Assembly: GCA_015698045.1 (NCBI GenBank)
Contig: BLAL01000178.1
Location: 186,001 to 250,000 of the forward strand
Length of the DNA stretch: 64,000 bases
Direction of reading: 5' to 3'
DNA from: Rhizophagus clarus
Taxonomy: Eukaryota; Glomeromycota; Glomeromycetes; Glomerales; Glomeraceae
Shown: piece by piece, positions 22,368-35,510 of the stretch
How the letters are laid out: every line of letters begins with the position of its first letter
Position numbering within the stretch: the first letter of the stretch is position 1
The notes under the pieces: model-generated
What the model was told of the DNA's origin: nothing
What the model saw: only the letters and a program-made list of their open reading frames with translations
Databases searched by the model: none
Translations under genes and position numbers: made by a program

Positions 22368-25300
22368 AGAAAGGTTTGCATACTAATAAAAAAATTTTGG
22401 ATAGATATTAAAAGATTAAAGAGATAATGAAACATGATCAAATTATTTATGTGTATTAAATACTATGTCATGTTAAAGAATCACATGTACATAGTTGTAA
22501 AGAAAAATAATATAATTTTTTTATTTCATCTGATTTATTAAATAATATATATAAAAATTCTTTCTTCTTAACTTGAATATTGTATTCATCATACTAATAA
22601 ACAGTCAAAAGAAATTATTTTATAATTTAAAAAGATAGAGAAAAAAAATTAGATTGGTGGGAAAAAGTATTCCAACAAATAATATTAATACTTGTGTGAC
22701 AATTAATATAATTATTATTATTTAATGAAATCTTATGATTTTCAGCCAAAAAATATATTATTTAATATAGTCATGTGATATAAAATCTCACTAGAAGGGG
22801 AGGGAGGTTGATTATATAGTAACTTAAAATTACGTAATATGTGTAAGTCCCTTTAATAAGTATTAATTTTTTTTTTTAGTTAAAAAATATACTATAACTT
22901 TATTTATTATTTAATCTAAAAATACAAAATAGAAATAATAAAACTTACCTAATAGAAGCTTTAAAAATCAATACAGATATATTCCATAACTATTACAATA
23001 TAATCTATTTTTTAAGGTATAATGAAAAATTTATTTATAGAATTTTAAAAGGAAATATAGAAAAAAATAAAAGAAAAAAGAAATATTTTAAAAACAGTTA
23101 AATTAAAAAAAACAATATTAATAAATTAAGCTTGACAGCTTCCTAGTTAGTTTAATTATTGATATTTTAATTAAATTAAACTTATTGTTCCAATAAAGCT
23201 TTTAATCTAGCAATAAGATTCTTTATATTAAGTTTCACATCTGGCTGTTTCTTGTTTGAGTAATCTTTTTGAAAGAATTGTTAGAATTTAGCAGTTTAAT
23301 CTGTTTTTTATATTGGTTGTTAATATTTAAATCTGTAAAAAATTTTGATTTAGTGTTAGTATCAAATGGTTTATTCCAATTGTCAATTTTAAGAGATTTA
23401 CAAATTTTCTTGAAATTAGAAGTAAAATAATGGTATTATAAAACTGTCATATTATTTCAGAACTGTAGGTTATTAATTCTTATAAAAATAATATCCCATG
23501 TTGGAAAGTAACTTATTAGCTTTCTAACTCTATTCATTTCTTTAATAATTTTGAAGAATTTAAGATCAAATCGACTAAAAATTAATATAACTAATCATTT
23601 AGAAATAAGAAAACATTTGTCATATTATTTGAAATATTATTAATAATAGTTTAAAATTTTTCTTTTTGTTTTCTTTTAAAAAGATTCCAGAATATTAGAA
23701 ACTATTAGATTGATAAATTACAGTGGACAAAAAAAAGTTTTCAGAATAATTTTTCCAGTCAATATCTAGTTAATAATTGACTTATAACTCATTAAAAATA
23801 TATAAGTTTTATATAAAAACAGGTCTAAAAAATATTTTTATCTTAATACACAATGTGTGATTTCTTAATAAAAATTTGTATTATAGTGTCTTTAAATTAC
23901 ATTAATCGAAAATTTCATGATTTTTTAAGTTTTTCAAATTTAACTTTAATTTTATCATTAATGTGCCATAAAATTTTTAACAGTTATGCTTTATGATTCA
24001 GCAAACAAAATAAAAAAAAAATTATTAAATTTGGCTGGATATTTATTATGAAACTGCTTTTTAAAGTTGCTTAATTAGTCAAAATTAGCTAACTCATTTT
24101 TTCTGATGATTTTTTGGATGACTTATATTTTAATAGACAGATAGCATGTAGTCTGTTGCTAATATACTTTTGATATCTAATTTTTCATATTATAAAGAGT
24201 ATATCTGCAAATTTTTACATATTACAAACATTTACTTATTGCACAATAAATGGAAATGTTTTTCCAAAGACTTTTTTCATTTACTGTACCTAGGCTAACA
24301 GTCTAATATAAAATTTCAAATACTTATAAGATAGAATCAATTAAATCCTTGTTAAAAGATATTTCTTGTGCACCTTTATACTAATTGAAACAGAACCCCA
24401 AACTATATCTGTCTGAATAACCAATATTAGAAACTTAAAAAAACTTACTTTTTTCGTAAAATTATATATATTTTGACTGTCAAAACTACATTTTCATTTC
24501 TACTTTTAAAAGAATCTTGAAAAAGTGTGTTTTTTAAATAAACTTTACGTATATTTGAGAAAAAAATTTAATAGTAAAAATGAATAACCAATTTAAGAAA
24601 CTGGTAGAGCACATGATAATCTATTAAATTACTTTATTTAGTATAACATAGCATATTAAAGTTAACAGACAATTATAAAATGAAGTAACCTAATTAAGGT
24701 TACACAAATTTTTATTAATATGTAAATGATTTACATTTGTTGACTGTTATATATAAATAAATTCCAATTATACAAATAGAAAATAGTATTTGTAATTTTT
24801 AAAAAAAAAGAATATTAAAATATAATTAAAATATAATAAATAGTGATCAATTACTTCAATAAATTAAAATAATATATAAATCAATATATTAAAAAAATTA
24901 TAGAATATTTTGAAAAATATATAATAATATTGAATTATATAAATATAATACAATTTTTTTTATTTTTGTTTAAAGAATAATGGATGTATATATTAAAAAC
25001 AAATAGTATAATGAATTAATTATATATTTAATAAATATTTTTATATTTTTATATAACTAATAAATTTATAAATTATACAATTACTTTGCAAAAATCAAAA
25101 AGAAAAAATTTTTTTAAAATAAAATTTTTTGTTTTAAATATTGCATTTTTTATAAATCATTACTTTTTCCTTTATATTATTAATAGATTATATACAAAAA
25201 TAATGATTAATAAAAATAAATTACAATATAAAAATTAAATAATAAATGGCAAAATTATATAAAAAAAAAAAATAATTATCTATTATTTTTAAAAATAATA

Positions 25301-25546
25301 TTATTATTCAAGTTAACTAATATTGATTAACATTTTTTTTATATGCTCTACATATTAAGTTAATAAATACTGTATATATTATATATATAAAATACAAAAA
25401 AAAAAAAAAAATATCAGAGAAAGATAAATAAAATAAATAAAATAAAATACAAAATCAAGAATAACAATAAATAAAAATCATTTTCAAAAAAAAAAATAAT
25501 TAATAATAGATAATTAAATCACTTAAAATGCAATTTTTTTTTCAAA
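22368..25546. other. A+T-rich gene-free stretch with one coding relic
   Basis: Mostly A/T-rich sequence with homopolymers; 24700-25500 is extreme. Apart from the relic at 23182-23570, no exon with plausible splice sites and no repeat unit of note was found. Confidence 0.5.
23182..23570 (-). pseudogene. Unidentified coding relic
   Basis: The minus strand contains coding-like pieces, KIIKEMNRVRKLISYFPTWD near 23560, FTSNFKKICKSLKIDNWNKP near 23420 and, after a frame change, KLNIKNLIARLKALLEQ followed by TAA at 23182. Lys/Asn-rich composition and a helical end are all that can be seen. I cannot assign a family. Confidence 0.3.
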
Positions 25547-28500
25547 TTAAACAAATCTATCAACCCATTTATGACCGGCTTCATAATCAATATTAGTATT
25601 AAAATCTCCAATTCTTTTTTCTTCTTCAATAACAACTTTTTTATCATATGGTAGTGGATATGTAGAAGATTTCATTTTACCATTTAACCTATCAAAAGAA
25701 TTTTCTGGTATTAGATTTTCATTATCTTCTTCTTCTTCTAAATTACTTAATATTCCTCCAAATAACAATTCTTTTGGTAAATTTAAACCAGTTCCATCTC
25801 CTGGTGTCCATGTAGCCCTATGAAACAATTTTACTGATTGTCTCGCTTTTGTTCTTAATTCTGCACTTGTTTTCTCTTTTTTTGTTTCTTCATCTATATT
25901 TATTGTATGTACTAAAGGATTGCTACTTTCATGTTTTGATTTCTCTTTTTCTTTTCTTCTTTCTTCACGAATACTAATAGAGTTATTTATACATTCAATA
26001 TATGTTGTGTATTTAACGATTTCATACAATAACCATTTAGATTTCTTTTCCCAATTTGAAAATGCTTTTGTATAATTTGATGACTTTGGATGAAACTATT
26101 AACGCATTAAATAACAAAATTTTAATTATCCAACAAATACAATTTTTTTTTTTTTTAAGAAAAAAAAGTACATAAAAATATATACCACTTTTGTCATTGG
26201 TTCCCAGAAATTTTTGTGTTCTTCCAGCTCGTTCTCAAGATCGGCTTTATATTTTTTCAAAGCTGCCAATTGTGTTTCCTATTTTTTTTTATAAAAATAA
26301 AATAAGACAGATGTTAACTAACTGTTATATAAATATGTCCATGATATAAAAATGAGCAATATACCTCATCAAAATTACTTGATACCGTAGGTGGTAGCGG
26401 TGCTTTCCACTCGCTAACAACAATTCGATCACTTGCATGTGTAGAATTACCACTCATTACACTACGACCATCACTCATAATACTTTTACCATCTTCTAAA
26501 TCCTCTCCGCCATCAAGAATAGACCGACTCCATCCATATTCCATACTGCTTACGCCGCCTGTTAAAGGTTCTTTACTTTTACATGCTGCCCAATAGTTAC
26601 ATGTAGCAACCCATTCATTTACAAGTTCAGCCGTTCCCGCTTGGAAAAAGTAAAGACCTCCATTTGGCATAGAAAGTGCAAATACATGAGGACGAGAACG
26701 ATTATAACCGGGTGGTGGTAATGCATTTGTAATGGTATGACGAAGATTAACTTCGCCCATTAAAATAGCACTAGACTACAAATTAAACATAGTTAATTTA
26801 TAAATCGTAAAAAATTAGTTAAATTCAAAAATTCAAATTTTCATACCATCCAATTTCCACCTCCAATAGCGCCGGTTGTTCCCACAGAACTATTAGAAGA
26901 ATTTGTTTCAAATTTATACATTTTGATATCACCCTTCTCAACAATAACAAAACACTCTTTCCAGCCCTTGTCTTTTGATCTCTTGTTGGTTGACTCCCAA
27001 TAATGTTTTCTAACCAATAATCCTTCTTTAGCGTAAGGCGCACCAGATAAATATAATTCCAAAGATTCAGTAGTCGAAATTGAATCTGCAATAGAAGCTC
27101 GGTCATCAGTATCACCATGTTCATCAATCATTTCAGGTATCATAGAATTTGTTTCGGAAGACGATGTGTGTCGTAATGAAAAGGATGATGATGTTGTTGG
27201 AAGAGTTTGTGAACTACCCGATCGATTCAAGCCATCAAACTGAATTAAAGATAAGTGAAACGTTACAAAAATGATAATTAACAAAGTGATTTAACAGTAA
27301 TTACTTACTCCGATGCTTGAATCGCTACCTCCGCTAACACTACTGGGGCTTGGAGAAATTCTTCCGTTAACATTTTTACGACTTTTTACATTTCCTGCAG
27401 ATAGACCTTTCTTGAGAGCATTTATTCTTGTATTTGGATGACCTGTAAGACTCATGCTACGATGTAAGCCTGGCGAAGGCGTATTTGATTGCTCGACAGC
27501 AGCTTTTTCAGGCGATAAGACCGGTTGTAAAATCTGATTCGATTTTATTGCTGAATACATTTCTTTTAAGAGACTTTCAATTTCTGAACTAAATTGACGT
27601 GACATAAATGACACGTTGGTTAAGCTAGAATTTGGATTACTACGCCAACTTCTTATACTTCCGCTACGCCTAGGGCGCGCTGTAGCCGATGTCCCGGTTG
27701 TATTTGTCTCGACAGATGTTATCGTACTTTGGTCGTCTTCATAAGATTCGTTGTTGTTCTGTGCAGCTGTAGTAGCTTGGGCATGATATATAGCTGCCAT
27801 TGTATTTCGTACGAACTGAGAACGTGACATTTTATTAGCCACTTGGGCAACATGAAGATCAGTGTTGAGCAACAGAATAGAATATGCAACTGCGTGAACC
27901 ACATCTATATATAATTTGATACAGTCAATTTAGAACCTTACATTAAGAAGAAACAAATCATAATTAATATTAACTTACCAGAGTTACCGTAAATAGTTTT
28001 TGGATTGCATTCCCAGTACCGTATTGAAAAACCCTCTAATATGCGATCTAATTGTTGTGTTTCAGCTTTTATATACAACTTTCCACATAATCGTCTATTA
28101 AATTAAGAGATTGTTATTAAAACTAAACGTATATTTGTTTCCCTAACGCATAATTTTTATATGTAACTTTTTCTAAGAAAAAAAATATATATATATACCG
28201 AAAGGCTACATCTAGTCTTAAATTTGAAAAATCATAATATTCCATATAACATTTTAATGCTCTTGAATTTATTAATTCACTGTAAAATAAATAAAATAAA
28301 TAAATTTAAGAGAAGAATAAAACAAAAATTTAACACTGAAACTTTACAACTTACTGTCCACCTAAATATTTCGTAATATCCTCCTTCTTTATGAATGTTT
28401 CATCTTCATAAAAACATTTTTTAGCAGCGATTCTTGCCTTCGACCATAATATTTCATCCTCATCTTTTTTTGGAACTCGTGGTGGATGATTTCCATCATC

Positions 28501-30382
28501 AAAGACATTGTCTATAGGACTTTCAGATAAAACAAAATCATCTATTTGTATTTTCGGAGTTCCGTCGGTTACATCAGTTATTGGAGAGGGCGGAGCAGTA
28601 TGAAGAGTCGTGGTTGAGCCACTAGCAGTGGAGCTTGTAATGCTAGAAGCTTGTCGCATATGCGGTGAATGAGAGTGTACATCAGCCTCAGATTTTTTGA
28701 TAGTTTTTGGTATATCTGGCAATTTTTTATCCGGTCTCTTGGGTATTGTGCTTGGACTGAGACACGAATTCGTACCTGATGTGCTCTCCGGCCTATTTGG
28801 TTTCATTAACAATCCTCTTTGATCTATATTAATCTTCGATAATCCTTTATCAAAATTAGTCGACTCTCTAAAAGAACTCTTAGAGCTGCTTTTGCTTACA
28901 ATGACTTTCGTAGTATACTTCTTTCGACTTATAGATGCATTTTCAGAATCAACTTCTCTAACTTCTTCCAAACTAGCAGCTTTCATAACTTCCATTACTT
29001 CTTTGGATTCAGCCTTCATCTTATCACCCTTTATAATTGGCAAGCTCATAAATGTGTTGCTACTGTCTCTTCTATCTGTATATTCTGGGAATGATTCCTC
29101 ATTTGTTAAATGTATATTTTCGTTTTTATTATTTGAAGTTTGACCATCCCATTCGTAATTTCTCCCAATATTATCGGGAACACTTTTATTGCCACCTAAT
29201 AAAGACATACGATATAATCCAGACTTTCTACGATTTTCATCATCATCCTGTAAATTAGCATATACTGCAAGAGTATTCTGTAGAAATTCATGGAGTTCAT
29301 TATTAGATTCGCTGTCTGACGAGGTGGCATCGTCATTTGTGTTAAGGAGTTCATCTGAATTTGACGTATCAGTGGCATTTATGGTGGATGAAGGCGCACT
29401 TTGAGGCTCTTCTGAAGATGGGCTTTGTGGTTGTAAATTAGAACCATCCTGAAAATCAGGAAGAGGTGGTCGAATATTTTGTTGTGATTGATTATCAGCA
29501 TTTTGCTAAGTAATTATTATATTGTTATGGAAAGTGTTTGTTTTAACAAGAATAATTATAATAAAATAGAATAAAGAGTAACTCGTGTTCACCTTATTAC
29601 CAAGTTTTTTGAAAAAGGTAGAAGTTTTACGCATAGTATTTTTCATTGTATTCTAGGTATTATAAGAGAAAAATTTAGGAATAAGAAAAATGCATGCTGG
29701 AATATTTCGTAACATTGCATGGTTGGTTACTTTCTTAAATCTTTGTTTCCGTTTTTTTCCGATTACGTATGTTTTTTTTTTAAACAAAAGTACAATATTT
29801 ACATTTTTCTTCTTTTCCCAAAAAGAAGAACCATTTTGATAAAAGCAAACCTATAATAATGTTTACAAAGGAGATAAAATGTGTAGTATTAAAATTATAT
29901 CTTACCTTGAATCCTTTATCGTCGTTTTTTTCGGTAGAAATTAAATTACCTTTTCTTTTTCCTGATTTTTTCGATTGACTGTTTAAAGACTTTCCACCAA
30001 CAATTTCGTTTCTCAAGTCGTATGAAACATTACTAAACCCGCTAGCGTACTTTTGTTTAATTAATGCATCATATTCTGCTTCCAATTCATTATTTGGTGC
30101 AGTAAGATTAGGTACACTGATACTACCAATTACAGACTGTGAAACACTGTGATCAGTCGTAAAATAATTGTTACTTTCTGTTTTTGTTGTGTCCTTGTTG
30201 TTGTGTCTCAGCACATTTGCGGGAACCACTAGTTGTTTAGATATTGGATTACTTGAAGGTGTATTATTTATACCATTAATAATATCTTTCTTTTTAACAG
30301 TAAGAAAATTTGTAGTAGAAGCAGTTTGTGGAAGAGGAGGAGTATTAGACAGATGTGTATAAAGACGTTTTGTTTGATTCAT
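25547..30382 (-). CDS. Sec7-PH ARF guanine nucleotide exchange factor
   Basis: Ten exons on the minus strand: 30382-29906, 29652-29593, 29505-28355, 28279-28199, 28094-27979, 27904-27309, 27239-26847, 26775-26365, 26278-26186 and 26095-25547. All are GT-AG and phase-consistent, giving 1308 residues. The N-terminal 530 residues are Ser/Pro/Asn-rich. The Sec7 domain spans about 533-690, with motif 1 containing the glutamic finger (KAETQQLDRILEGFSIRY) and motif 2 (YSILLLNTDLH). A Ser-rich linker follows, then a split PH domain (about 875-1040, GWKECFVIVEKGDIKMYKF to NEWVATCNYWAACKSK) and a C-terminal coiled coil. Sec7 proteins load GTP on ARF GTPases at membranes; Sec7-PH with a coiled coil resembles the EFA6/PSD and fungal Syt1 type. 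The exact orthologue is uncertain. Confidence 0.92.
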
Positions 30383-30513
30383 AACAGTTTCAGGAAAAAA
30401 ATTACTACATTAACCTTTCCACCCGCTGGAGTGGCTTCTGAATTTTCTGTATACTCGTCGTCGGATTTAAATACTGAGAGAGAAAATTTTGTTGACGTCG
30501 AATACTTTGACAT
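30379..30513 (-). promoter_or_regulatory. Upstream open frame overlapping the Sec7-gene start (ATGA)
   Basis: A 44-codon frame starts with ATG at 30513 and ends with TGA at 30381-30379. Its stop overlaps the presumed Sec7-gene start codon (30382-30380) in an ATGA arrangement. It is Ser/Thr-rich (SKYSTSTKFSLSVFK) and reads like the rest of the Sec7 protein's N-terminus. It may therefore be a true 5' part now out of frame, or an upstream frame allowing termination-reinitiation. No intron that joins the two was found. Confidence 0.5.
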
Positions 30514-31252
30514 CGTGTTAATTGTTGATGCTTATGGAATGAATACATAAGAATTAGTTAAAGTAGCTGAATGTCCCACTTTTATAGACATACCTCTAAT
30601 TTTTAACTTCGCCGTTCAACACCGAAACATAAATAGGTATATTACAGAGAACTACACACACGTAGTTGGATCTGGAATCTCAGTTTGCCAAAACTTTATT
30701 ATTTTTATTAAAAAGAAGTTAGAAAAGGTAGGTTACACTATAATCTGCAACTTTAGAAGATTAATTTTCTATATAAAGAAAAATTTTAAATTTTTTAAAT
30801 TGTTTCCGAATTAATTATATTGAAGATTACACAGGATCTATGTCAACAAATTCCGCAGATAAACGCCATATGGTGATTGGCTAATAAAAATTTTATAAAT
30901 TAGAAGCCCACTTATTATAAATTTATAGTAATATAATCAAAAGTATTTACAAATGCAGGACTATTAATATTTTTAAAATAAAAAATTAATTGTTTAAATA
31001 ATAATAAATCAGCCTTTTTTTTAAATAAAAATTCAATTATTTAAAAAGTATAATTTAAAGTTAAATTCTCTTTTAAAATAGTTAAATCTAATAATCTTTT
31101 ATTAAATAAAAATACTATTAAAAATTTATAAATTCTATTAGAAATTTTAATTAAAATTTATTTTATTGCTAATAAATTTAAATAAAGCTTTATATAAATT
31201 TTTTTTTTTAATAGAAATATGTAATTTTATTAAAAAATTATCTGAAGAATTA
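30514..31252. other. Upstream region of the Sec7 gene
   Basis: No gene seen. The first 350 bases have mixed composition, as expected of a promoter; the rest is A/T-rich. Nothing else recognisable. Confidence 0.5.
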
Positions 31253-31633
31253 CCGTATTCTTCCGATTTTAAGCACCACATTTTTGAAGGAAAATTCCGG
31301 CTAAAGTTGGGGGTGGTGCCTAAATTCGGAAGTATTTTTTTTTACTTAAAATTCTTTTTTTTTCACATTTTTACACATCGGAATTTTTGTACTTGTGTAT
31401 CCCAATAATTTTTTATCGTGTTCTATATATATAATTGCGAAATTGCGATGATACATGATGAAAGAGAAATTGAAATGATGAATTGTAAATAAAGTTTATT
31501 TTGAATAAAATATGAAATTTAATAAAGGAAAATTAAAATCTGAGGTGGTGCTTATTTTTGTTTTTCAAGTATTTTGGTCAAAAGTCGGGGTGGTGCTTAA
31601 ATTCGGGTGGTGCTTAAAATCGGGAGAATACGG
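31253..31633. mobile_element. 381 bp TA-flanked MITE
   Basis: The ends are inverted copies of CCGTATTCTNCCGATTTTAA followed by GCACCAC, with TA on both sides (31251-31252 and 31634-31635). Inner parts repeat the words GGTGGTGCTTAAATTCGG and GTCGGGGTGGTGC near the right end, so the subterminal zone contains direct copies of the tip. Open frames of 68-80 codons inside are not coding. The TA duplication suggests a Tc1/mariner-type origin. Confidence 0.82.
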
Positions 31634-31635
31634 TA

Positions 31636-32740
31636 TATGTAATATTATATATAATAAAAATTTAATTATTATATATATTCATCTAAAAATACAAATACAA
31701 CTATTAAAATTCAACTAATAACTAATATTAAGGAATAATGTAATTTGAATTTAAGGTTTTAATAAACAATCATATGTAGTATTCTAAAAAAAATCTGATT
31801 TGATTTATATTTACAGATTTGATTAAAATAGATTAAATTGAAGAAAATTATCATTTATCATATCCTTTTTGTCACGTGATTTAATGATTAATTTTTTTAT
31901 TGTGTAATGATGTAATACATTATAGTTACAGAATTATGCTTTATTAAACTTTTAATTATTAATCAGATCTGTATTTCTTATGTTTGCTCTCTTTTTCATA
32001 TTAAGTGTAGAGTGTACACTGATCATTTTTTAATGTCAAATTTTTTATCAGATTTCACAAATTTATTTGATGATGTGATATAAGGCTAAAGAATAATAAA
32101 AAATTTTTTACACTATTGTTAACTAACATAAAAAAATCTTCTATTTTTTATTTTTAATAATAAAAATACATGTTTTCTAATTATTTTATGTTTTAAATAA
32201 TAAAAAATATGACACAAAAAATTTTGAAGAAACTGAAATCTTTCACATGAAGGAAACTTTCTTAAAAAAAAGTTTCACATAGATGTTAAACTGCTGAGAA
32301 AAAACTTTATTTATACAAATACAAACAATACTTTTTTTGTTTTTACTGATACAAGTTGTAAAAATTAGCAGTTTTTTGATCAGCATTAACATTATAATCT
32401 TGGCCAAATTATTTTTAACAAAATAAAAATAATAAAATCTAAAAAATTTCTTTAAAGTATTTTATTAGAAAAGTCTGGTAAAAAGAGATGAACAAATTTC
32501 AGAAAATTATTTGATGCTAGTAAATCAGATTGTCATGAAGTTGTAATACAAAAAAAAATTGCAGCATGATCATATAGAAAATGATTATCATTACACTTTA
32601 CTCTTAACTTTTCATCTTTTTGTTAATATTAAAAGTGATACTCTATTTTTTTTGCTAATAAATGTAATTTAACTTTTTTTTTCATTAATATTAATTGTAA
32701 CTTAGCTTTTCTTTTCAGTAATATTGAATATAAAACTACT
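31636..32740. other. A+T-rich gene-free stretch
   Basis: No convincing exon or repeat. A short TTATTAACTAAT-type composition continues throughout. Nothing else seen. Confidence 0.45.
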
Positions 32741-32814
32741 TTATAGAACATATAGAAGAAGAATTATTTGAAGACACTCAAGATTCAGAATTTACTTATG
32801 ATATATATTGCTTT

Positions 32815-33020
32815 GGATTAGAATAGTTAGGGTTAGGATTAGAAGAGCGAGTTTAAGTTTAGAATAGTTTAGAATTAGGAATAGATAGTTAGGGTTAGGG
32901 TTAGAATTAGGATAGTGGGTTTAGGTTTAGAATAGCTTAGAATTAAGGTTAAAAAAGCAGGTTTAGGATTATAATAACTTAGAGTTAGGGTTAGAAGAGT
33001 AAGTTTAGGGTTAGAATAAG
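32815..33020 (+). repeat. TTAGGG-like degenerate repeat
   Basis: About 200 bases are made of TTAGGGTTAG and GTTTAGRATAG words, including a perfect TTAGGGTTAGGG run near 32890 and single TTAGGG words near 32829, 32988 and 33006. The rest is one or two changes away. It lies between a short open run (LFEDTQDSEFTYDIYC, 32760) and the MULE relic. TTAGGG is the common fungal telomere repeat, so this is an interstitial telomere-like block or a minisatellite that resembles one. Confidence 0.75.
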
Positions 33021-33039
33021 ATTATAAAGTAGTTATTTC

Positions 33040-35510
33040 TAACTCTTTTTATTTTTTTTTTTGTAAAGGATCATAATAATATCTATAATGAAGTAATCTT
33101 GTCTAATAAGAATGAACATGTGCTATTATACTTAAAAAAGAAATTCAAATCATGAAAAGATTGCGAGGTTTTTGTAAGTACATGGACTAAACAACGAGAT
33201 TTTTGAATTGTTAAAGATTGTGTTGATTATGACAGAGGAATTATATGCCATTGTACTTTTATCTGTTCTCATGGCTGTATTCATAAATCTACTTTAACTA
33301 AAGATACACTACAAAAAAGATTAGTTATCTATTTATTATTAATGTTTCATATCCAAAATCAAAGAATTCTAAAGATTTCGTAATAATTAACAAAATCATT
33401 GATCAACACAATCATCTGTGAAACATATCTATGATAGAATTTAAAGTCTCTAAAAAATTTACCAATTCAATGCTTGAAAATATTAAATTCATGATAGTAT
33501 CTTGTAAATTTGAAGTAACTGCACAATGAAAATTCCTTGAAGGCAAATATCTAACTCATCTGGTATATTCACAAGAACTTTATAGTGCTATTTAAAAATT
33601 TTGATCTACAAAGAATTCATTATCAAATGATGATGCTAATATTTCAAATTGACTTGATGATCAAAAGGAGATTGATTCTTGATGGGTTGTATGTCAAGGT
33701 TGAAATGAAGATAATACTCTCACTCACTTGCTTGGATGATACCATCTTAAGTAAAGAATTAGGTATGATATTCTGACTATATTATAAATAATATTACATA
33801 TAAGACTAATCGATATGGTATGGTATTGTCTCTCATTATTAGATTTAATAATGATTGCTAGAATTTATTATTTGTTCAAGGGTTATTAATTGATAAAAAT
33901 CTTGATTAATATATTTGAATGTTTAGCAATATCATTAAAGCTACTGACATATGACCTGTTATTATTATTACAGATTTTGATCCAACTGTGAATGTGGCAA
34001 TTTGTCAAATACTTATATCTACTTATCCAATTCATTGTGCTTTTCATATTTCTCAAAACTTAAATAAGAATTTGAGAAAATTATTAGATAATGAATACCA
34101 AAGTTTTATTCATGATTTTTATAGTTATTGTAATTGTATTATTAAAGACATTTTTTAATAATATTTTAACAGGCTTTTAAAAATCATTCTAAAGCAAAGA
34201 ATTATCTGGAACACCTTTATAAAATGAAGGAATACTAGGACCATTATTATACTAGATATTATTTTACAGGAGAAATGATAGCCAGTTCTAGGGTGGAATC
34301 AGTTAATACTTAATACTTGTTTAAAGCATTTGTTAAATAATTCTAATATTCTATTATATGACCTTATATTTGAAATTCAAAGGCTTCTTAATCAACAAGA
34401 TAAAGAACAGGAATATGAATTTTGGTATTTAGCAATCCCTAATATAAAAAGACAAAATAATATGAATTTTTTATTTACAAAAATTGATCAATATTTGCAA
34501 ATATTTCTTATGTTAACAATATTAAAAATACTTTGTAATGAAATAAATTAATCTTTATATTATATTGCAGTCCAGATAAATCAAGATGTTGATATGCATA
34601 AAGTATATTATTTATATAGTAGATTGTTAATGATTGATACTATATATAGAATACTTATAAGAATCTAATTTTTTTAGAAAAGAGCACTTGAAGTTGTGAT
34701 TAAACAAATATTTAATGATATTCTAAAAATCACTTTAAATCAAATGATTAAATTTATTAGATTACATAATGTTAAAGAAATATGGGCTGTTAATGTTAGA
34801 AATTTGTTAAATACCAAACATTATATTTTATTATTGTAGAATTGAGGGTATTTATGTTTATGTTTTTCAATTATACAATGTAATATCGTCTGTAGACATT
34901 ACTTTCAGGTAATGTTAGTAACAAAAATAGCATTTTTTTACATACAACTTATTCCTACTTAATGATATAATAATGATAATAATACTAAAAACACTATGCG
35001 AAAACTATTTTTAGTTGCTGACAAATTTACACAGGAAAATATTACTTATAATCATGATGAAATTAATGATATTAATACAAGTTTATGTTTATTTAATTAA
35101 AATAATAATGGATTTTATAAAGTGCAATTGATGATTCTTGAACAAAAACTTATCTATGGTGAATTATATAAGATGTATAAAAAAGCATTAAATAAGGCTC
35201 TATGATCTAATTTTAAATTAGAGCAGCTTATTAACTTGTTACAAAAATTTACAGAAAACAGAGAATTAGATTTGGATGAATTAATTAAAATTGATCAAGA
35301 GGATAAAATAAGTGATAAAGAGAATGTTGATCCTTCAGTACTAGTATTACGAAATCCAAAAAAACAATGTGATAAAAAACAATTTTTAGGTACTAAAAGA
35401 TTTAAGTCATTTACCAAAATTCTTAAACCTAAGTTTTAAAATCAACAATATTACAAAAAATATGGGGAAATTAGCTATTATCAAAAAAATTGCAAGATAT
35501 GATTGATATA
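33040..35510 (+). pseudogene. FAR1-related / MULE transposase relic
   Basis: Plus-strand blocks follow the order of FAR1-like Mutator transposases. First comes a FAR1 zinc-binding part (33150-33420, CHCTFICSHGC, ending INKIIDQHNHL). The MULE core follows (33950-34130, IIITDFDPTVNVAICQILIS and PIHCAFHISQNLNKNLRKLL), then the segment with SSRVESVNT (about 34280) and the SWIM finger (34830-34910, a CLC...CRHYF pattern). A C-terminal tail has NPKKQCDKKQFLGTKRFKS (35360) and a degraded zinc knuckle (CKKCG-like, 35450). Many stops and frameshifts interrupt it, and it cannot encode an active enzyme. Terminal inverted repeats were not found. Confidence 0.82.
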
